A stretch of DNA of 8,325 nt from an archaeon. GTDB taxonomy: Archaea > Asgardarchaeota > Hermodarchaeia > Hermodarchaeales > Hermodarchaeaceae. Under the pieces are notes generated by a model. That model had not been told where the DNA came from. It was given only the letters and a program-made list of their open reading frames with translations, and did no database searches. Shown piece by piece: positions 5,163 through 8,325 of this stretch. Made by a program: the position numbers and the translations under genes. The DNA lies in contig JABXGV010000205.1 in assembly GCA_016550485.1 (NCBI GenBank), positions 1 to 8,325 of the forward strand, read 5' to 3'. The number at the start of each line of letters is the position of its first letter. Position 1 is the stretch's first letter.

Positions 5163-6161
5163 TTAGGTGGGTTTAGATGGGAAATAGGACGTAATGCCTT
5201 CTTTTGCTATGAAGACTTCGAATTCACCTTTCCGTGGTCTAGATTCGGGCGTTCGCCCAATGATTAATCGTCCATCATATAGCGCAACATGTCGGATAGG
5301 TGGTCCTCCATGTTTTGTGTAAAGGTCGAAGAAGAACGGCATGAAGGCTAGCTGGCTAGACTCCTCAAGGAGTCTGGCAATACTCTGGTTTTCCAGTTGC
5401 AAGAAATTAGTTATGATTTCCTTATGTGGTACGGCTCCCTCCACATCCTCAAAGTAGTACGGAATCTTGCCAAGTTCTACGTATTCTCGGACCTGAACTG
5501 TACCCTTGGCTGGGAGCACAACACGCCCATCCTCTAGTGTTAAGAAAGCAGCAGAAACCAGCTTAGGGGCTCTTCTACCCCTTTTCCGTTCATCTATTAT
5601 GCTGGGCTTGCTCTGGAAGAAGACTGCCTGAATTATCTGAGCAGTCTCGTCTGAGAATTTCTTCTCCGCTAGGAGTTCCGCTAGGGTTAGGATTTGTTTA
5701 CCCTTTGTTGCCTGCCGGTGAAGGACAATTGGTTCGGGACGAGTCTCAAGGCGAATAACAATCGTCGCAAACCGGCGCTGAAGGATATCATCAAAGGCTG
5801 CCAAGTATGGCTCAACGGCCTTAGCGAAGTAATCTAGGTTTTCTCTGGGATTATCAGCAGAGGGCAATACGAGCTGATCAGGGACCAAAACAAGATAGCT
5901 GTCTAGTATCTTTATCCACTTCACATAATACAAGCGTCGCTGATACACGACCGCGCCTTCTTTTTTCAAAACCTTCGAGGGAACCGAAAAAGACCGAGTG
6001 AAGCAGATCTTGTTTCCATCTTTGCCAGCAATTATGATGGCACAGGTAGGATTCTTCGTGGCGTACTCGTAGGTGGAAGAAAAGATGTAATTCATCGGGA
6101 ACACTGTTCTTGACAGAACTTCAAGTTGCTCTGTGATGACCCGTCTGGCAGACTCGAGCAT
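5163..6161 (-). CDS. Hypothetical soluble protein, 332 residues, family not recognised
   Basis: I do not recognise a domain. The ATG at 6161 is the first usable start after an in-frame stop (TGA at 6231-6233), with GAGGG 8 nt upstream, so the start is well supported. No signal peptide or membrane segment is seen. The N-terminal half alternates charged helices with beta-like stretches (residues 40-100, with CAIIIAGKDG and YLVLVPDQLVLP). A helix and strand, LAAFDDILQRRFATIVIRLE, follow at about 120-140. A basic patch, DERKRGRRAPK, lies at about 190-200. The C-terminal third ends in beta-like segments (HVALYDGRLIIGRT). It is divergent from the membrane winged-helix/HEPN-like gene and convergent with the crotonase gene. 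Codon use is not obviously foreign, and no reverse-strand frame explains the region better. Function is unknown. Confidence 0.8.
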   Translation of the reverse strand: MLESARRVITEQLEVLSRTVFPMNYIFSSTYEYATKNPTCAIIIAGKDGNKICFTRSFSVPSKVLKKEGAVVYQRRLYYVKWIKILDSYLVLVPDQLVLPSADNPRENLDYFAKAVEPYLAAFDDILQRRFATIVIRLETRPEPIVLHRQATKGKQILTLAELLAEKKFSDETAQIIQAVFFQSKPSIIDERKRGRRAPKLVSAAFLTLEDGRVVLPAKGTVQVREYVELGKIPYYFEDVEGAVPHKEIITNFLQLENQSIARLLEESSQLAFMPFFFDLYTKHGGPPIRHVALYDGRLIIGRTPESRPRKGEFEVFIAKEGITSYFPSKPT

Positions 6162-6169
6162 TGCGGAAT

Positions 6170-6174
6170 CCCTC
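6170..6174 (-). promoter_or_regulatory. Probable ribosome binding site of the 332-residue hypothetical gene
   Basis: The minus strand reads GAGGG, then 8 nt, then ATG at 6161. It is a moderate match to the anti-SD and confirms the start chosen. Confidence 0.5.
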
Positions 6175-6208
6175 GTGAAATAGGCGGAAGCTGTTATCTC
6201 TCTTTCCT

Positions 6209-6220
6209 CAAAAGCTTTTG
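6209..6220. repeat. Perfect 12-bp palindrome in the divergent promoter region
   Basis: CAAAAGCTTTTG is exactly self-complementary and lies between the divergent hypothetical gene (ATG at 6161) and the membrane winged-helix/HEPN-like gene (GTG at 6277). Its position suits an operator shared by both, and one of the two products carries a probable DNA-binding-type domain. Operator role is inference. Confidence 0.45.
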
Positions 6221-6232
6221 TACTACGCCCTC

Positions 6233-6250
6233 AATAATAAGAATAATAAG
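6233..6250 (+). promoter_or_regulatory. Tandem 9-bp A/T-rich repeat, possible TATA element for the membrane HEPN-like gene
   Basis: AATAATAAG is repeated exactly twice head to tail. It lies about 27-44 bp before the GTG at 6277, so a TATA element here would place the transcript start at or just before the GTG, giving a leaderless or very short-leader mRNA. This would explain why no ribosome site is found at normal distance. On the opposite strand the same tract could feed the divergent gene. Confidence 0.35.
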
Positions 6251-6276
6251 AAAAGGGGTTCCGAGCAATAGCCTGA

Positions 6277-7245
6277 GTGGATGGCTTGAACTGGTATCGG
6301 TTTACACGGGTTTTTTTTGGAAGGATCTTCACTTTTGGCATCGGATGTATCCTTTTTGTTGGGGTCCTCTACTTCGCCAAGCTAACGAATCCTGAATATC
6401 CTGTTTATTCTTCTGATGCCTACTACCTCACCATCTGGGCTCTTTATGTTGCAGGCCTTTTCGGGATCGGCTATGGGTTGCTGGATTGGTGGCAACACCG
6501 AAGGGCACTAAAACGAGCTTTACAGGGTATACAATGTGCTTTTGGTGAAGTGGGGAGAATAGAGAAAGCCCGCTCCGCGGAACAGCCCTCCTATCTGCTG
6601 GCCGATTCCATCGATCGGGAAATCCTTCTGGCAGTCCGAGACTTCGGAGGCGATATCGTAGCGGTTGAGGCATGCCTTAGCGCTCGGGCGGTAGGCGCCA
6701 AAGGTGAGGAGTGGTATAATCGTCTAGCCAAGCTCCAATTACTCGGGCTGGTCTACATCTCTGAAGACGAAGGAGTCATTTTCCTCACATCCACAGGTCT
6801 AGATGCGCTACAAACACCGGCCGCGCTGTTCGTTTCTCGGGTCCCGGACGAAATCTGGAAATATACTTTCCAATCAAAGGTTGAACTCTGGGCAGAAAAC
6901 TGGTACGGCTCCATCATCGAAGGCGGCAAAGCCCTTGAAGCAATCCTTCATGACCGAGTCGCATTCGTTAAGGAGAAACACCCTAGGCGGTGGGGGCAAA
7001 TCCGGACCAGTGTTTCCACCGTTCCCATCGAAAAATGGTCTGCCGGAAAACTCCTACAAGGACTACGAGAGTTTGGCTACGTCAGAGAGAGAAGCTTTGA
7101 AGACCATCTTATTGGAGACATGGTAAAACTACGTAACCGTATCCACAGAAGAGGAGGAGACACCGCCCCAATAAGCCCCGGCGAAGCTTCACGGTTTGAT
7201 ATGTGTCTTGGGATTCTCCTCAGAATCTATTACGGTCCACAATAA
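6277..7245 (+). CDS. Two-TM membrane protein with winged-helix-like and HEPN-like domains
   Basis: A 322-residue protein I do not recognise as a named family. Two hydrophobic segments near the N-terminus (about residues 12-34 and 49-70) are followed by a basic QHRRALKR stretch, so the bulk is probably cytoplasmic. Residues about 110-178 (DREILLAVRDFGG, then EEWYNRLAKLQLLGLVYIS and a strand pair before LTSTGLDAL) look like a winged helix of the kind ending in a wing and helix. Residues about 205-318 are helical: YGSIIEGGKALEAIL, then LRNRIHRRG (286-293), giving an RNxxH motif near the HEPN Rx4-6H signature (DUF4145-like). HEPN domains are often RNases or nucleotide-binding dimers. An in-frame TGA precedes the GTG start immediately, and a TTG at 6286 is the only near alternative; no ribosome site is obvious, so the start is uncertain. 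Domain calls are by eye; function is inferred only loosely. Confidence 0.7.
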   Translation: MDGLNWYRFTRVFFGRIFTFGIGCILFVGVLYFAKLTNPEYPVYSSDAYYLTIWALYVAGLFGIGYGLLDWWQHRRALKRALQGIQCAFGEVGRIEKARSAEQPSYLLADSIDREILLAVRDFGGDIVAVEACLSARAVGAKGEEWYNRLAKLQLLGLVYISEDEGVIFLTSTGLDALQTPAALFVSRVPDEIWKYTFQSKVELWAENWYGSIIEGGKALEAILHDRVAFVKEKHPRRWGQIRTSVSTVPIEKWSAGKLLQGLREFGYVRERSFEDHLIGDMVKLRNRIHRRGGDTAPISPGEASRFDMCLGILLRIYYGPQ

Positions 7246-7246
7246 T

Positions 7247-7284
7247 CTCGTTTTCACCCTTCTTCTTATAATTTTGATATTTGC
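7247..7284 (+). terminator. T-rich transcription termination region for the membrane HEPN-like gene
   Basis: Directly after the TAA stop the plus strand is pyrimidine-rich with several T runs (TCGTTTTC, CTTCTTCTTATAATTTTG, ATATTTG). Archaeal RNA polymerase terminates at such T-rich tracts without a hairpin. The opposite strand has no comparable run, so it would serve only the rightward gene. Confidence 0.5.
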
Positions 7285-7288
7285 CATG

Positions 7289-8325
7289 TCATATAACTTG
7301 TAGGAAGGTGTGGACCAATACGTAGAGAGTACTAATCCCCAAGAAACTAAGGGTTACTATAACACCTGTTTTCAGGAACTGAGAGTATGGGATTGAATGC
7401 CCTTCCCTTTTTGACAAGTTCACTGCAAGTACGTTCGCCGAACTAGCTATGGGCGTTAAACAACCACCTAGCACAGCCCCTGCCGCCAAAGACACCCACA
7501 AAACATCCATCCCCATGACCAAGGAACTCCCTCCCAAGACAAAGACAACAGGAATAAAGGTCAGCGTCACTGGAATATTATCAACCAAACCACTGGTCAA
7601 ACCGGTTATCCACACCAGGAGTATCACAGCAATAAATGGGTTTCCTGCAGTAAGACTCAGGACACCATATCCAATAGCCTCAAAAACATAAAATTCCTCG
7701 AGTAGCCCAACAGTCATAAAAAGGCAGAGGAAAAACACAATGGATTTCCATTCAATTGATTGTAGAATCGGGTCCAGTTCTACTCGACTGAGTAGAATAA
7801 ACGCTAAGGCGCCTACTAGGGCGACGATGTATGTCAGCCCGATTGAGCCAAATACTACAAAGCCAATAATAAGACCTAGCAACAACACTGCGGTTATGTA
7901 GAAGGATTGGCGTTCTGTTACCATTGTCCAAGCATCCAAGTCCATCAAATCTTGAATGCGATTATCTTCTGGCGTCGAAAAGCTGTCCTTGAAAAGAAAG
8001 ACAATTAGAACTAGACTCACTACTAGGAGAATCAGGGCCAGGGGAAGGAGGCTGGCGACAAACCATACAAAAGGCAGCTCACTGGCGCCAACGATGAGCA
8101 TGTTTGGCACACTGGAAATCGCTGTGGAAATGCCTCCAACATTGGCGACAACTGCTTCAGATATGAGAAATGGTGCAGGACTTTGGTCTAGAGCATCACA
8201 TGCTACAAAGGTAAGAGAGCCCACAATGAGGATAGTAGTTATTTGTGTAAGCACTGTGGTCATAGCGAATGTCAGCAAACAGAGAATGATAAGCAGTCGG
8301 CGAGGAGCACCTTTACTGAATTTAA
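7289..8325 (-). CDS. ArsB/NhaD-superfamily ion transporter, 5'-truncated by window edge
   Basis: An integral membrane permease of the ion-transporter (IT) superfamily, related to arsenite permease ArsB, NhaD Na+/H+ antiporters and the P-protein family. The reading frame is open to the right edge (upstream of the TTG at 8278 it continues KFSKGAPRRLLIILC), so the visible 344 residues lack the N-terminus; the family is usually about 420-430 residues. Many hydrophobic segments are separated by short loops. Two symmetric re-entrant motifs are seen: NVGGISTAISSVPN (residues 61-74) and GGCLTPIASSAN (286-297). SGLVDNIPVTLTF (244-256) is the second-half TM motif, and SKREGHSIPYSQFLKTG follows near the C-terminus. 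The first loop has Ser-Ser-Val where the family commonly has GDP in IGDPPN, so the ion specificity may differ. It is convergent with the membrane HEPN-like gene across 43 bp. Family is firm; substrate is open. Confidence 0.9.
   Translation of the reverse strand, partial: KFSKGAPRRLLIILCLLTFAMTTVLTQITTILIVGSLTFVACDALDQSPAPFLISEAVVANVGGISTAISSVPNMLIVGASELPFVWFVASLLPLALILLVVSLVLIVFLFKDSFSTPEDNRIQDLMDLDAWTMVTERQSFYITAVLLLGLIIGFVVFGSIGLTYIVALVGALAFILLSRVELDPILQSIEWKSIVFFLCLFMTVGLLEEFYVFEAIGYGVLSLTAGNPFIAVILLVWITGLTSGLVDNIPVTLTFIPVVFVLGGSSLVMGMDVLWVSLAAGAVLGGCLTPIASSANVLAVNLSKREGHSIPYSQFLKTGVIVTLSFLGISTLYVLVHTFLQVI

Noticed and set aside
7449..7691. 80-residue plus-strand frame within the transporter
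   Set aside because: Antisense to conserved membrane motifs, with no ribosome site or family features.
8276..8278. TTG as the start of the transporter
   Set aside because: Hydrophobic coding continues upstream to the window edge with no stop, and the visible length is short for the family, so the gene is truncated.

Overview
The window looks archaeal. Thiolase is paired with a zinc-ribbon/OB-fold (DUF35) partner, as is typical of archaea. A TATA-like box lies about 40 nt before one start codon, and several genes carry strong GGAGGTG- or GGTGA-type ribosome binding sites. A CxxC zinc ribbon is also fused to a crotonase-family enzyme. Base composition is roughly balanced. I cannot place the lineage from sequence alone; uncultivated archaea such as Asgard or Bathyarchaeia groups are guesses only.

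Positions 1-5046 form an acyl-CoA module. The 3' part of an AMP-forming acyl-CoA synthetase (+) runs off the left edge. It converges, with only 6 bp between stop codons, on an amidohydrolase of the ACMSD-like type (-). Divergent from that gene is a two-gene operon (+), thiolase followed by a DUF35 protein. It is preceded by a 12-codon leader ORF whose stop codon overlaps the thiolase start. After a 215-bp gap that holds hairpin-forming repeats and a clear TATA-like promoter comes a crotonase-fold enzyme (+) with a C-terminal zinc ribbon. Its active-site motifs resemble ring-opening hydrolases (Oah/BamA, BadI) more than ordinary enoyl-CoA hydratases. Together these could activate an acid with CoA, hydrate or open it, and thiolytically cleave it. 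The substrate is unknown.

Positions 5047-8325 are less conventional. A repeat-rich convergent spacer is followed by an unrecognised soluble protein (-). Divergent from that is a two-TM protein with a probable winged-helix segment and a HEPN-like C-terminal domain (+). The shared divergent region contains a perfect 12-bp palindrome and a tandem 9-bp A/T-rich repeat. The right edge is the 3' part of an ArsB/NhaD-superfamily membrane transporter (-), convergent with the membrane protein across a T-rich spacer.

The best candidates for something undescribed are the membrane winged-helix/HEPN-like protein with its orphan divergent neighbour, the zinc-ribbon crotonase enzyme beside thiolase-DUF35, and the coupled leader ORF. 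No CRISPR array, rRNA, tRNA or insertion sequence was seen, and no gene-free stretch exceeds 300 bp.
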